Shown here: positions 1 through 9,114 of the stretch, piece by piece
Layout of the letters: each line of letters starts with the position of its first letter
Position numbering within the stretch: the first letter of the stretch is position 1
DNA from: Priestia endophytica DSM 13796
Lineage (GTDB): Bacteria; Bacillota; Bacilli; Bacillales; Bacillaceae_H
NCBI RefSeq assembly: GCF_900115845.1
Contig: NZ_FOXX01000005.1
Coordinates: forward strand, 186,001 to 250,000
Direction: 5' to 3'
DNA: 64,000 nt
Notes under the pieces: model-generated
Told to the model about the DNA's origin: nothing
Databases searched by the model: none
Seen by the model: only the letters and a program-made list of their open reading frames with translations
Program-made: the position numbers and the translations under genes

Positions 1-689
1 TTAACGCCAGAGCCTTGCATTTGGCGATAGTTTGCTGGAATTCCCCACGGAGAATAAACAAACGTTACCATATGCGTTGCTTCAGGTGAATTGCTACAGA
101 AATCAAAAAAGCGTTCGCTGTCTTGTATATTTGTGACAGGATCTGGTTTAAAAGCGTGAATCATATCTGGAAATTTAATGGCATCACGAATGAAGAAAAT
201 TTTTAAGTTGTTTCCAACTAGATCCCAGTTTCCGTCTTCTGTATAAAACTTAACCGCAAAACCTCGTGGGTCCCGTAGCGTTTCCGGAGAGTGACCGCCG
301 TGAATAACAGACGAAAAGCGTACAAAGACAGGCGTTTGTTTACCAGCACCTTCAAACACTTTAGCACGCGTATATTTAGAAACAGGTTCATCTCCAACTT
401 TTCCGTACGTTTCAAAATATCCATGTGCACCTGCACCACGAGCATGAACAACACGCTCTGGAATCCGTTCGCGATCAAAATGTGAAATTTTCTCGATGAA
501 ATGGTAGTTCTCTAGTGTTGCAGGTCCTCTATTTCCGACTGTTCGGATGTTTTGGTTATCTTTAACAGGGTGGCCCTGACGAGTTGTGAGTGTATCTTCA
601 TGTTCGCCTTCTGCCATACGCTTATCTAGGGCATCACCTTCACCATTTACAGCCGTTCCATTTTCTGTTGGTTTCTTCTTATCTTCCAC
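1..689 (-). CDS. Catalase, N-terminal part (gene runs off the left edge)
   Basis: Haem catalase, converting hydrogen peroxide to water and oxygen. About 229 residues are visible. The catalase active-site signature [20 protein letters not shown] lies at residues 71-90 with the distal haem His at 82. It is followed by [22 protein letters not shown] and [13 protein letters not shown] blocks typical of the family. The start is GTG at 689, chosen because AAGGAGGG stands about 7 bases upstream and the frame is open to base 1. A polar N-terminal extension of roughly 40 residues before the core resembles KatX-like catalases, but which clade it belongs to cannot be told from a fragment. Single-gene unit on the minus strand. 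Confidence 0.93.
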   Translation of the reverse strand, partial: MEDKKKPTENGTAVNGEGDALDKRMAEGEHEDTLTTRQGHPVKDNQNIRTVGNRGPATLENYHFIEKISHFDRERIPERVVHARGAGAHGYFETYGKVGDEPVSKYTRAKVFEGAGKQTPVFVRFSSVIHGGHSPETLRDPRGFAVKFYTEDGNWDLVGNNLKIFFIRDAIKFPDMIHAFKPDPVTNIQDSERFFDFCSNSPEATHMVTFVYSPWGIPANYRQMQGSGV

Positions 690-818
690 CTTAATCCCTC
701 CTTGGAAAAATAATCAATCATACATATAAGGTATTCCCCAAAGAGGTGGGGATTTATGCATGAAATATGATTTATTGTAAAGAAGGAAATTAAAGGGGAG
801 CACTATATCTATAAAAAC

Positions 819-858
819 AAAGAAAGGGATGTTCCATAAAAGGAACATCCCTTTCTTT
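819..858 (-). terminator. Intrinsic terminator after ansR
   Basis: A 17-bp perfect stem (AAAGAAAGGGATGTTCC paired with its complement) around a 6-base loop lies 38 bases beyond the ansR stop. A-rich and T-rich stem ends make it potentially bidirectional. Confidence 0.8.
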
Positions 859-896
859 AAAAGAGTGATACTAAATTACTCATAGTAAAGGATACA

Positions 897-1226
897 TTAT
901 CTCTTTTCCTCAATGGCTCTCTTAGCCCGAACAAAAGCCACAACCCCTATGGCTTCTTCTTTTGTCAGCGTTTTACCGTCAACAGCTAATTTATTTGGTT
1001 CTGTGACTTCAAGAGAGATTTGTTCATGGTGAGGTGTGCGCCCGAGTAGATCATCACACGTTGTTTCAAAAAGATCAGCTAATAAAGCAAGCGCTTCAAA
1101 CGAAGGGCGTCTATAGCCAGATTCATAGCCAGCATATGTACTTTTTGCGATGCCAAGGCGGTCTGCTGTGTATTGAAGAGACCACTTTTTCTTTTTTCGT
1201 AATTCTGTTAAACGATCTAAGTTCAT
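897..1226 (-). CDS. ansR: AnsR, XRE-family repressor of the asparaginase/aspartase operon
   Basis: Helix-turn-helix (Cro/CI type) regulator of 109 residues. The HTH_3 domain covers about residues 5-62 ([20 protein letters not shown] is the recognition region), with a short variable C-terminal tail. The N-terminal half is nearly identical to what I recall of B. subtilis AnsR (116 residues), and the gene is divergent from ansA exactly as in that species, where it represses ansAB until asparagine or aspartate is available. The effector-binding part is not obvious from sequence. The start ATG is preceded by AAAAGGAG. Function is inferred from family plus location. Confidence 0.92.
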   Translation of the reverse strand: MNLDRLTELRKKKKWSLQYTADRLGIAKSTYAGYESGYRRPSFEALALLADLFETTCDDLLGRTPHHEQISLEVTEPNKLAVDGKTLTKEEAIGVVAFVRAKRAIEEKR

Positions 1227-1255
1227 CTCTTTTCCGCTCCTTTTTCTTATAAAGT

Positions 1256-1264
1256 ATTATATCA
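1256..1264 (-). promoter_or_regulatory. Extended -10 promoter of ansR
   Basis: Read on the minus strand the sequence is TGATATAAT, an extended -10 element about 30 bases upstream of the ansR start. No good -35 hexamer is seen, as is common for TGn-TATAAT promoters. Confidence 0.5.
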
Positions 1265-1305
1265 TAAAGGATATTCAAGGTGTACGCGAATTGAATAATA
1301 TTACC

Positions 1306-1334
1306 TTGCTAATTCTGAAATCCTTGTCTATAAT
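1306..1334 (+). promoter_or_regulatory. Sigma-A promoter of the ans-mle operon
   Basis: TTGCTA at 1306-1311, a 17-base spacer, and a perfect TATAAT at 1329-1334, about 80 bases upstream of the ansA start. This lies in the 190-base region shared with the divergent ansR, where AnsR would be expected to bind. Confidence 0.7.
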
Positions 1335-1416
1335 TGAGTTAAAAGTATGCAGAAAGCGAATGCTTTTTGTGAATCATCTTAAAATTAAGTCATTTACAGG
1401 TGAAGAGGTGTGGGGA

Positions 1417-2403
1417 ATGAAAAAGCTATTATTATTAACAACAGGGGGAACCATTGCTTCAGTTGAAGGAGAAAATGGACTTTCACCAGCTGTAAAAGCA
1501 GACGAACTGTTGAGTTATGTATCAGAGCTTGATAATGATTACACGATGGAAACAAAATCACTTATGAATCTTGATAGTACAAACATGCAGCCTGAAGATT
1601 GGGTGAAGATGGCGAACGCTGTGCAGGAACATTACGATGAATATGATGGATTTGTCATTACGCATGGAACAGACACAATGGCTTACACATCTGCAGCTCT
1701 TTCTTACATGCTTCAGCATGCAAGAAAGCCAATCGTTATTACAGGTTCACAAATTCCCATTACGTTTAAGAAAACGGATGCCAAGAAGAACATCACAGAT
1801 GCTATTCGTTTTGCTTGTGAAGGCGTTGGAGGAGTTTATGTTGTCTTTGATGGACGCGTTATTCAAGGAACAAGAGCGATTAAGTTAAGAACGAAAAGCT
1901 ATGATGCTTTTGAAAGTATTAATTATCCTTATATAGCGTTTATAAATGAAGATGGCATTGAATACAACAAAAAAATAAAGGAAGAACAGCATAAATTTAC
2001 AGTTGATACGTCTCTTTGTACAGATGTTCTTTTGTTGAGATTGCATCCAGGACTAAAACCTGAAATGTTTGATGCTTTAAAAGGCCTTTACAAAGGTATT
2101 GTGATTGAAAGTTATGGAAGCGGTGGCATTCCATTTGAAGAACGCAATATTTTAGAAAAAATTAATGAGCTTGTTGAGAGTGGTGTAGTTGTTGTTATTA
2201 CAACTCAATGTTTAGAAGAAGGCGAAGATATGAGCATCTATGAAGTTGGTAGACGCGTTAATCAAGATCTTATCATTCGTTCTCGAAATATGAATACAGA
2301 AGCTATTGTACCAAAACTTATGTGGGCATTAGGACAATCTCCTGACTTACATGAAGTTAAGCGTATTATGGAAACACCTGTTGCTGATGATGTTGTTTTA
2401 TAA
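1417..2403 (+). CDS. ansA: L-asparaginase (AnsA)
   Basis: Cytoplasmic asparaginase, hydrolysing L-asparagine to aspartate and ammonia. 328 residues, matching the usual 329 of the Bacillus enzyme. The first catalytic threonine motif TTGGTIAS is at residues 8-15 and the second, [10 protein letters not shown], is in the first third. There is no signal peptide. An in-frame ATG at 1291 would add 42 residues but would place the promoter inside the gene; the ATG at 1417 follows AGAGGTGTGGGGA and begins [11 protein letters not shown], as family members do. First gene of ansA-ansB-mleN-mleA. Confidence 0.95.
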   Translation: MKKLLLLTTGGTIASVEGENGLSPAVKADELLSYVSELDNDYTMETKSLMNLDSTNMQPEDWVKMANAVQEHYDEYDGFVITHGTDTMAYTSAALSYMLQHARKPIVITGSQIPITFKKTDAKKNITDAIRFACEGVGGVYVVFDGRVIQGTRAIKLRTKSYDAFESINYPYIAFINEDGIEYNKKIKEEQHKFTVDTSLCTDVLLLRLHPGLKPEMFDALKGLYKGIVIESYGSGGIPFEERNILEKINELVESGVVVVITTQCLEEGEDMSIYEVGRRVNQDLIIRSRNMNTEAIVPKLMWALGQSPDLHEVKRIMETPVADDVVL

Positions 2404-2442
2404 AAATTTTTAAGCTAATAGGGGAGAAAGAGGGTTTTACAC

Positions 2443-3870
2443 ATGGTAGAAATTCAAGAAAAACACCGCATAGAAAAAGACTTTCTTGGTGAAAAGAGAA
2501 TTGAAAAAGATGCATATTACGGCATTCAAACGCTTCGTGCGTCAGAAAACTTTCCCATTACAGGATATCGAATTCATGAAGAAATGATTAAAGCATTAGC
2601 CGTTGTGAAAAAGTCTGCAGCTCTTGCGAACATGGATGTGAAACGTCTCTATGAAGGGCTTGGCAATGCTATTGTTCAAGCAGCAGATGAAATTCTAGAA
2701 GGTAAGTGGCATGATCAGTTTATTGTTGACCCTATTCAAGGTGGAGCAGGGACATCTATGAATATGAATGCTAATGAAGTAATCGGAAATAGAGCACTCG
2801 AAATTTTAGGTCACCATAAAGGAGAGTACAATCATTTAAGCCCGAACTCTCACGTGAATATGTCACAGTCAACAAATGATGTTTTTCCAACAGCGATTCA
2901 TATTTCTACATTAAAAATGCTCCAAAAGCTCCTTGAAACGATGGAGTACATGCAAGGGGAATTCAAGAAAAAAGCGGTAGAGTTTGATTCTGTGATTAAA
3001 ATGGGTCGAACACACCTTCAAGATGCTGTGCCAATTCGACTTGGGCAAGAGTTTGAAGCGTATAGCCGCGTTCTAGAGCGCGATATGAAGCGAATTAAGC
3101 AATCTCGTCAGCATCTTTACGAGGTGAATATGGGAGCAACAGCCGTTGGAACAGGATTAAACGCAAATCCAAAATACATTAAATCTGTGGTGAAACACTT
3201 AGCACGTATTAGTGATTTACCTCTTGTGACAGCAGATCATCTTGTTGATGCAACACAGAATACGGATGCTTATACAGAAGTATCAGCAGCTCTTAAAGTA
3301 TGTATGATGAACATGTCTAAAATTGCGAATGATCTTCGTCTAATGGCTTCAGGTCCAAGAGCAGGTTTAAATGAGATTAGCCTTCCTGCCCGTCAACCTG
3401 GTTCATCAATCATGCCAGGCAAAGTAAATCCTGTTATGCCAGAACTTATCAACCAAATTGCGTTCCAAGTGATTGGAAACGACAATACCATCTGCTTAGC
3501 TTCTGAAGCAGGTCAGCTTGAATTAAATGTTATGGAGCCAGTACTTGTCTTTAATTTACTTCAATCCATTAGCATTATGAACAATGGATTCCGTTCATTT
3601 ACAGATCATTGCTTGAAAGGAATTCAAGCAAACGAAGCTCGTATGACAGAGTATGTGGAAAAAAGCGTTGGTATTATTACAGCAGTAAACCCACATCTTG
3701 GCTATGAAGCAGCGGCACGTATTGCGAGAGAAGCCATTTTAACAGGTAAGTCTGTTCGAGAGCTTTGCTTGCAAAATGATGTATTAACAGAAGAAGAGCT
3801 CGATGTTATTTTAAACCCTTTTGAAATGACGAAACCAGGAATTGCTGGGGAAGAGCTTTTTGATAAATAA
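2443..3870 (+). CDS. ansB: Aspartate ammonia-lyase (aspartase, AnsB)
   Basis: Deaminates L-aspartate to fumarate and ammonia, the step after AnsA. 475 residues, full length for the fumarase/aspartase superfamily. The superfamily signature GSSIMPGKVNP is at residues 320-330, holding the flexible catalytic serine loop; earlier conserved blocks are GGAGTSMNMNANEV and HVNMSQSTNDVFPT. The start ATG follows GGGGAGAAAGAGGG. It begins 39 bases after ansA stops and shares its transcript. Confidence 0.95.
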   Translation: MVEIQEKHRIEKDFLGEKRIEKDAYYGIQTLRASENFPITGYRIHEEMIKALAVVKKSAALANMDVKRLYEGLGNAIVQAADEILEGKWHDQFIVDPIQGGAGTSMNMNANEVIGNRALEILGHHKGEYNHLSPNSHVNMSQSTNDVFPTAIHISTLKMLQKLLETMEYMQGEFKKKAVEFDSVIKMGRTHLQDAVPIRLGQEFEAYSRVLERDMKRIKQSRQHLYEVNMGATAVGTGLNANPKYIKSVVKHLARISDLPLVTADHLVDATQNTDAYTEVSAALKVCMMNMSKIANDLRLMASGPRAGLNEISLPARQPGSSIMPGKVNPVMPELINQIAFQVIGNDNTICLASEAGQLELNVMEPVLVFNLLQSISIMNNGFRSFTDHCLKGIQANEARMTEYVEKSVGIITAVNPHLGYEAAARIAREAILTGKSVRELCLQNDVLTEEELDVILNPFEMTKPGIAGEELFDK

Positions 3871-3888
3871 TAAAAAGAACATTGTAAT

Positions 3889-3919
3889 ATTTAGTCTATA
3901 CAGGACGTATGGACTAAAT
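3889..3919. repeat. 31-bp imperfect palindrome directly upstream of the mleN promoter
   Basis: Arms ATTTAGTCTATAC and GTATGGACTAAAT around AGGAC pair over 13 positions with a single U-G wobble. It is 19 bases after the ansB stop, has no U-tract, and ends two bases before the -35 box of the mleN promoter. It could be an operator or an intercistronic RNA hairpin. See findings. Confidence 0.6.
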
Positions 3920-3920
3920 G

Positions 3921-3949
3921 TTGCAAGCTTGGGGATGAGGAAGTATAGT
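3921..3949 (+). promoter_or_regulatory. Internal sigma-A promoter for mleN-mleA
   Basis: TTGCAA at 3921-3926, 17-base spacer, TATAGT at 3944-3949. This would let mleN-mleA be transcribed separately from ansAB. Confidence 0.6.
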
Positions 3950-3972
3950 AATATACGTTACAACAGCTCTAA

Positions 3973-3989
3973 ATGTAAGCGTTTTACTA
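3973..3989 (+). promoter_or_regulatory. Candidate CcpA (cre) site downstream of the mleN start of transcription
   Basis: ATGTAAGCGTTTTACTA matches the cre consensus around the central CG apart from the last two core bases. It lies about 17-33 bases beyond the predicted transcription start, where cre sites act as roadblocks. Inference only. Confidence 0.35.
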
Positions 3990-4014
3990 TCATTTTCAAC
4001 TAGGGGGACTATGC

Positions 4015-5448
4015 ATGAAGGAAGTAAGATTACCAACAATACCTGAAATTGTGATTATATTAGGAGCATTTCTTGCACTTGTGTTGTCATTTACGGTGTT
4101 TCTTGATTTACCGATTCAAATGGCATTATTCATATCATGGTTTCTCGTTATTATTCTAGGTGTTCGACTCGGTCATAAGTATCAAGATTTACAAAAATCA
4201 ATTATGGATGGGATCTCAAATGGATTAGAAGCTGTCTTGATTCTTGTATCTGTAGGAGCTTTAATTGGTACATGGATTGCAGGCGGGGTTGTACCAACTC
4301 TTATTTATTACGGATTAGAATTCATCCATCCAAGTATCTTCTTATTAGCAACTCTTATCATTTGTTCTATTATGTCTGTTGCAACAGGAACATCATGGGG
4401 AACAGTTGGGACAGCAGGTATCGCAATGATTGCAATTGGAGAAGGCCTAGGGATGCCTCTTCCACTTGTAGCGGGAGCTGTATTGTCTGGTGCGTATTTT
4501 GGAGACAAACTATCACCACTATCTGATAGTACAGTACTTGCCTCATCTCTTTCAAAGGTAGATATTTTACGCCATGTGCGAGCAATGATGGTCTTGTCAA
4601 TTCCCGCATATATTATTACAGCTATCTTATTTACGATTACTGGATTTGTATATGGTGGAAGAAACATTGATACAGAGAAAGTAGAGTTTTTAAAATCTTC
4701 ATTACAAAAACATTTTGATATTGAGATTTGGATGCTTATTCCAGCTATTATTGTTGTTTTATTGTTAGCGTTAAAGAAACCATCAATGCCTGTTATTGTT
4801 ATTGGTGCTCTATTAGGAGCTATTTGGGCATCTGTATTTCAAGGGATGGATTTTGCGGATGCAATTAATACAGCTTACAAAGGTTTTTCAATTGATACTG
4901 GTGTAGAGTTTATGGACGGTATCCTAAATCGCGGTGGTATTGTCGGTATGCTTGATACACTTGTTGTGATTATATTTGGTCTAGGATTTGGTGGACTCTT
5001 AGAAAAGCTAGGAGTATTAAAAGTTATTGTAGCAACTTTCGAAAAGAAACTGACATCTGCAGGAAACGTGACTTTGTCAACTTTAATTGTAGCATTTCTA
5101 GGAAATGTATTAGGTTGTGCAATGTATGTATCGTTAATCTTGACTCCAAAAATTATGGAGAAAAGTTACGATAAGCTGAAGCTAGATCGCCGAATCCTAT
5201 CACGTAACACAGAAGTGGGTGGCACATTGACGTCTGGTATGGTTCCGTGGTCTGATAATGGTATATATATGGCAGGTATCCTTGGAGTTTCGACATTTTC
5301 ATATTTACCATTTATGTGGCTTAGTTTTGTAGCATTAGCACTTGCACTCATTTATGGATATACAGGAAAATTCATTTGGTATATTGATGAAAATTCACCT
5401 TCAGATGAGACAGAGTATAAAGGGGAGAAAGCAGTAAATGATTACTAA
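4015..5448 (+). CDS. mleN: Malate-lactate / Na+-H+ antiporter MleN (NhaC family)
   Basis: Polytopic membrane protein of 477 residues with about 11-12 hydrophobic segments, of the NhaC antiporter family. In B. subtilis MleN exchanges proton-malate for sodium-lactate. Family features seen include the TGTSWGTVGTAG segment and GDKLSPLSDSTVL, and a late LGCAMYVSLILTPKIM block. The start ATG is preceded by AGGGGGAC. The last 11 bases overlap mleA in another frame, indicating translational coupling. The neighbours ansAB and mleA support a role in dicarboxylate use. Confidence 0.9.
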   Translation: MKEVRLPTIPEIVIILGAFLALVLSFTVFLDLPIQMALFISWFLVIILGVRLGHKYQDLQKSIMDGISNGLEAVLILVSVGALIGTWIAGGVVPTLIYYGLEFIHPSIFLLATLIICSIMSVATGTSWGTVGTAGIAMIAIGEGLGMPLPLVAGAVLSGAYFGDKLSPLSDSTVLASSLSKVDILRHVRAMMVLSIPAYIITAILFTITGFVYGGRNIDTEKVEFLKSSLQKHFDIEIWMLIPAIIVVLLLALKKPSMPVIVIGALLGAIWASVFQGMDFADAINTAYKGFSIDTGVEFMDGILNRGGIVGMLDTLVVIIFGLGFGGLLEKLGVLKVIVATFEKKLTSAGNVTLSTLIVAFLGNVLGCAMYVSLILTPKIMEKSYDKLKLDRRILSRNTEVGGTLTSGMVPWSDNGIYMAGILGVSTFSYLPFMWLSFVALALALIYGYTGKFIWYIDENSPSDETEYKGEKAVNDY

Positions 5449-6763
5449 ACATATGATTCGTACACTTATGATTGAAACACCTACTGTTCCGGGAAATCTA
5501 GGAAAAGTTGCAACAGCTATCGGTCTTGTAGGGGCAGACATCGGTGAAGTTGAAACTGTAAAAGTTGGTCCAACTTATACGATGCGTAATATTACTGTAC
5601 AAGTAGAAACAGAAGAACAGTTAAATGAAATTATTACAGCAATCGAAGGGTTAGAAAAGGGCATTAAGCTTCATACGGTTTCAGACGAAGTTCTTTCAGC
5701 TCATGAAGGCGGAAAGATTGCGATGAAGAGTAAGATGCCAATCAAGTCTCTAGCAGAACTGCGTCGTGTGTACACACCAGGTGTTGCTGATGTTTGTAGC
5801 CTTATTGAAAGAGAACCAGATAAAGCTGAAATCTATACAACAATTAATAACTCTGTAGCGATTGTAACAGACGGAACAGCCATTCTTGGGCTTGGAAATA
5901 TCGGTCCTGTTGCAGGAATGCCTGTTATGGAAGGGAAGGCTGCTCTTTTTGACCAGCTAGCAGGAATTAGTGGTGTGCCCATTTTACTTGATACAACAGA
6001 TCCGGAAGAAATTATTCGTACCGTGAAAAATATCGCACCTGGATTTGGTGGGATTCTTCTTGAAGATATTGGTTCACCACATTGCTTTGAAGTGGAAGAC
6101 CGTTTAAAAGAAGAATTAAACATCCCTGTTATGCATGATGATCAACATGGTACAGCAGTTGTTACACTTGCAGCCGCTATTTCTGCTTGTAAGAGCGCAG
6201 GAATTGACTTGAAAGAAGCAAAAGTAGGACAAATTGGCCTTGGCGCTGCAGGAGTTGCGATTTGTCGTATGTTTATGGCATATGGGGTTCAAGCTGTTTA
6301 TGGAACAGACAAATCAGAAATGGCAATGAATCGTTTAAAAGAATATGGTGGACAAACTTCATCAAACATTGAAGAGTTAATGGAAACGTGTGATATCATT
6401 ATTGCAACAACAGGTGTTCCTGGACTTATAAAAAAAGAGTTTGTAAAAGAAGGACAAGTTATTCTAGCTTTATCAAATCCAAGACCAGAAATTGAGCCTG
6501 AAGTAGCATTAGAAGCCGGAGCTGCATATGCTGCAGACGGACGCTCTGTTAATAATGTTCTTGGTTTCCCAGGGATTTTTAGAGGAGCTCTTAATGCTAA
6601 AAGTAAAGAAGTGAACCACGAGATGCTTGTTGCTGCAGCAGAAGCAATTGCTTCTTGTACGAAACATGGAGATCTTGTACCAGATCCGCTTCAACCGGAA
6701 GTACATGAGAAAGTGGCAGAAGAAGTAGAACGTGTAGCACGCCGCGTTTATGTAGGTGTATAA
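5438..6763 (+). CDS. mleA: Malic / malolactic enzyme with N-terminal ACT domain (MleA)
   Basis: NAD-dependent malic-type enzyme, decarboxylating malate to pyruvate (or lactate, as proposed for B. subtilis MleA). 441 residues. An ACT-like domain covers about residues 1-80 (TPTVPGNLGKVATAIGLVGA). The catalytic domain follows, with SLAELRRVYTPGVADVC, then EDIGSPHCFEVEDRL and HDDQHGTAVV for metal and substrate, then the Rossmann segment GQIGLGAAGVAIC. The start overlaps mleN by 11 bases. It ends the five-gene ans-mle region and is followed by a terminator. Confidence 0.94.
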   Translation: MITKHMIRTLMIETPTVPGNLGKVATAIGLVGADIGEVETVKVGPTYTMRNITVQVETEEQLNEIITAIEGLEKGIKLHTVSDEVLSAHEGGKIAMKSKMPIKSLAELRRVYTPGVADVCSLIEREPDKAEIYTTINNSVAIVTDGTAILGLGNIGPVAGMPVMEGKAALFDQLAGISGVPILLDTTDPEEIIRTVKNIAPGFGGILLEDIGSPHCFEVEDRLKEELNIPVMHDDQHGTAVVTLAAAISACKSAGIDLKEAKVGQIGLGAAGVAICRMFMAYGVQAVYGTDKSEMAMNRLKEYGGQTSSNIEELMETCDIIIATTGVPGLIKKEFVKEGQVILALSNPRPEIEPEVALEAGAAYAADGRSVNNVLGFPGIFRGALNAKSKEVNHEMLVAAAEAIASCTKHGDLVPDPLQPEVHEKVAEEVERVARRVYVGV

Positions 6764-6770
6764 ATAAGCG

Positions 6771-6808
6771 AAAAAACGACGCAGAGTCTTTTCTGTGTCG
6801 TTTTTTTA
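6771..6808 (+). terminator. Intrinsic terminator after mleA
   Basis: Stem AAAAAACGACGCAGA with TCTGTGTCGTTTTTT (one G-U pair), followed by a T-run. Confidence 0.85.
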
Positions 6809-6825
6809 TTAAAAATCGGGTTGAT

Positions 6826-6877
6826 TATATAAGCATATGGTTATATGATATTTTATATAAGCAAATACTTATATAAA
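6826..6877 (+). promoter_or_regulatory. Tandem ArsR-type operators upstream of arsR
   Basis: A perfect inverted repeat TTTATATAAG-N6-CTTATATAAA occupies 6852-6877. A weaker copy, TATATAAG-N6-GTTATATG, occupies 6826-6847; its core starts exactly 28 bases before that of the first. The pair sits immediately upstream of the arsR ribosome binding site, as expected for SmtB/ArsR autorepression. Confidence 0.65.
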
Positions 6878-6889
6878 GGAGGGAGAAGG

Positions 6890-7234
6890 ATGGTAAATCA
6901 AGAGCTGAGCATTGAAGGTGCGGCAGCAGTTCTTAAAATTTTGGGCGATAAAACGCGCTTGTCTATAATGAAAGTTCTCGAAGGAGGGGAACGGTGCGTA
7001 TGTGAGCTCGTTGAATTATATGACATAAGTCAGCCTGCTATAAGTCAACATTTAAAAAAAATGCGTGACATTGGACTTGTGAAAGAAAAAAGAAGAGGAC
7101 AGTGGATGTTTTATAGTCTTAATAGTGAAAGTGCTGACTATGAGTGGATTTCTACTATTCTCAAACATTTTCCACATGAAGAAGAACGCTTAGATAAGCT
7201 TCAGAATAAAGGATTAAATATTTGCTGTGAATAG
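6890..7234 (+). CDS. arsR: ArsR, arsenic-responsive repressor
   Basis: ArsR/SmtB winged-helix repressor, 114 residues. The metalloid-binding motif ERCVCELVE has cysteines at 36 and 38, and the recognition helix is ISQPAISQHLKKM (residues 46-58). Two further cysteines, in NICCE, end the protein. On binding arsenite it would leave the operators in front of its own gene. The ATG at 6890 follows AAAGGAGGGAGAAGG; an upstream in-frame ATG at 6845 lies inside the operator and is rejected. First gene of arsR-arsB-arsC. Confidence 0.93.
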   Translation: MVNQELSIEGAAAVLKILGDKTRLSIMKVLEGGERCVCELVELYDISQPAISQHLKKMRDIGLVKEKRRGQWMFYSLNSESADYEWISTILKHFPHEEERLDKLQNKGLNICCE

Positions 7235-7249
7235 CAGGAGGAAACAACA

Positions 7250-8548
7250 ATGATATCCGCAATTTTAGCATCTGTTATTTTTTTACTTACTTTAATTTTT
7301 GTAATATGGCAGCCACGAAATCTTTCAATCGGATGGTCTGCATGTGGGGGCGCTATTGTTGCTCTTCTTGCAGGCGTTGTGGACTTTGGCGATGTTATCG
7401 ATGTAACGTCTATTGTTTGGAATGCCACGTTAACATTTGTCGCTATTATTCTCATCTCTCTTATCTTAGATGAAATTGGTTTTTTTGAATGGGCTGCTCT
7501 TCATATGGCAAAAGCGGCAAAAGGGAAAGGCGTGCGCATGTTTATTTATGTAGCGGTGTTAGGAGCGGTGGTTTCAGCTCTTTTTGCGAATGACGGGGGA
7601 GCTCTTATTCTTACGCCGATCGTTCTGGCAATGGTTCGGAATTTAAACTTCAGTGAAAAGATTGTTTTTCCGTTTATTATCGCAAGTGGTTTTATTGCAG
7701 ACACAACATCTCTTCCGTTTGTTGTAAGCAATCTTGTTAATATTGTTTCAGCAGACTACTTTAACATTGGCTTTATTGAATATGCTTCTCGAATGATCAT
7801 TCCAAACCTTTTTTCATTAGTAGCTAGCATTACTGTTTTATATTTATACTTTCGTAAAAGCATTCCAAAGTCATACGATCTCTCTGGATTAAAACGCCCT
7901 GAAGAAGCAATTAAAGATAAAAGAATGTTTAAAATTTCATGGTCTGTTTTAGCAGTTCTTCTAGTTGGATACTTTACAAGTGAATTCATCCATATTCCTG
8001 TCTCCATTATTGCAGGAATTGTGGCTCTTGTATTTTTAATGCTTGCAAGGAAAAGTCCATTTGTATCAACGAAAAAGGTTGTAAAAGGTGCACCGTGGGC
8101 AATCGTTTTTTTCTCAGTCGGAATGTATGTTGTTGTCTATGGGCTTCGTAATGCCGGATTAACTTCTATTCTTGCCAATGCTATTGAGTGGACAATGGAC
8201 GGAGGCCTATTTGGAGCAACAATAGGAATGGGATTTATTGCAGCTATTCTTTCGTCTGTTATGAATAACTTGCCAACCGTTATGATTGATGCCATTGCTA
8301 TCCATGAGACAAGTGCTACAGGAGTCGTGAAAGAAGCTCTTATTTATGCCAATGTGATTGGTTCTGACTTAGGACCAAAAATCACCCCTATTGGATCCCT
8401 AGCAACACTATTATGGCTTCATGTTCTAAGCTTAAAGGGTGTAAAGATTTCATGGGGGACGTACTTTAAGACCGGAATTGTCCTTACCATTCCTACCTTG
8501 TTCTTTACCCTATTAGGGTTATATCTTTGGTTACACATTATTTCATAA
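7250..8548 (+). CDS. arsB: ArsB, arsenite efflux permease
   Basis: Integral membrane carrier of 432 residues with about 11-12 hydrophobic segments, ArsB/NhaD superfamily, exporting arsenite (and antimonite) using the membrane potential. Typical family segments are [37 protein letters not shown] and [13 protein letters not shown]. Length matches the usual 430. It starts 15 bases after arsR with its own AGGAGG and is followed 15 bases later by arsC. Confidence 0.93.
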   Translation: MISAILASVIFLLTLIFVIWQPRNLSIGWSACGGAIVALLAGVVDFGDVIDVTSIVWNATLTFVAIILISLILDEIGFFEWAALHMAKAAKGKGVRMFIYVAVLGAVVSALFANDGGALILTPIVLAMVRNLNFSEKIVFPFIIASGFIADTTSLPFVVSNLVNIVSADYFNIGFIEYASRMIIPNLFSLVASITVLYLYFRKSIPKSYDLSGLKRPEEAIKDKRMFKISWSVLAVLLVGYFTSEFIHIPVSIIAGIVALVFLMLARKSPFVSTKKVVKGAPWAIVFFSVGMYVVVYGLRNAGLTSILANAIEWTMDGGLFGATIGMGFIAAILSSVMNNLPTVMIDAIAIHETSATGVVKEALIYANVIGSDLGPKITPIGSLATLLWLHVLSLKGVKISWGTYFKTGIVLTIPTLFFTLLGLYLWLHIIS

Positions 8549-8563
8549 AAGGGGAAACAAAAC

Positions 8564-8983
8564 ATGTCGAAAAAAACAATCTATTTTTTATGTACAGGAA
8601 ATTCTTGCCGAAGCCAAATGGCTGAAGGATGGGGAAAGAAGTATTTGGGAGAAAGTTGGAATGTTTATAGTGCGGGAATCGAAGCACATGGTCTGAACCC
8701 GAATGCTGTGAAAGCGATGAAAGAAGTTGATGTAGATATTTCAAACCAAACATCTGACATTATCGATAAAAGTATCTTAAATAGCGCTGATCTAGTTGTA
8801 ACGCTTTGCGGAGATGCAGCTGATAAATGCCCAATGACTCCACCAAATGTAAAGCGTGAACATTGGGGGTTTGATGATCCAGCGAAAGCAGAAGGAACGG
8901 ATGAAGAGAAATGGGCTTTCTTTCAACGTGTTCGTGATGAAATTGAAGAGAGAATCAAGAAGTTCTCCAAAGAAGGAAAATAG
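8564..8983 (+). CDS. arsC: ArsC, thioredoxin-coupled arsenate reductase
   Basis: Reduces arsenate to arsenite for export by ArsB. 139 residues, the low-molecular-weight tyrosine-phosphatase fold. The P-loop CTGNSCRS has the nucleophile Cys10, with Cys15 after it. The redox pair is at Cys82 and Cys89 ([11 protein letters not shown]), the same spacing as the B. subtilis and S. aureus pI258 enzymes, so it should use thioredoxin rather than glutaredoxin. Ends the ars operon. Confidence 0.95.
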   Translation: MSKKTIYFLCTGNSCRSQMAEGWGKKYLGESWNVYSAGIEAHGLNPNAVKAMKEVDVDISNQTSDIIDKSILNSADLVVTLCGDAADKCPMTPPNVKREHWGFDDPAKAEGTDEEKWAFFQRVRDEIEERIKKFSKEGK

Positions 8984-8985
8984 CG

Positions 8986-9018
8986 AAAAAGCCGCAAACT
9001 TGATTTGCGGCTTTTTTA
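8986..9018 (+). terminator. Intrinsic terminator after arsC
   Basis: AAAAAGCCGCAAA and TTTGCGGCTTTTTT around a 5-base loop, just after the arsC stop. Confidence 0.85.
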
Positions 9019-9114
9019 ATACAAAATTTATCAGAAATAAGTTTTCATTGAAGGGAAGACTTGTTAAAATTAGGGAGGGAATAACAATCTCTTCACGAGA
9101 AAGGATGCGAAAAT

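Noticed and set aside
1345-1365. cre-like GAAAGCGAATGC upstream of ansA
   Set aside because: Three mismatches in the symmetrical core positions; too weak to list.
1291-1416. 42-residue N-terminal extension of AnsA from an upstream ATG
   Set aside because: The extension covers the TATAAT promoter, has no ribosome binding site and is absent from known asparaginases.
4308-4667. 119-residue minus-strand ORF inside mleN
   Set aside because: Antisense to a conserved membrane protein, no start signal, composition typical of a shadow frame.
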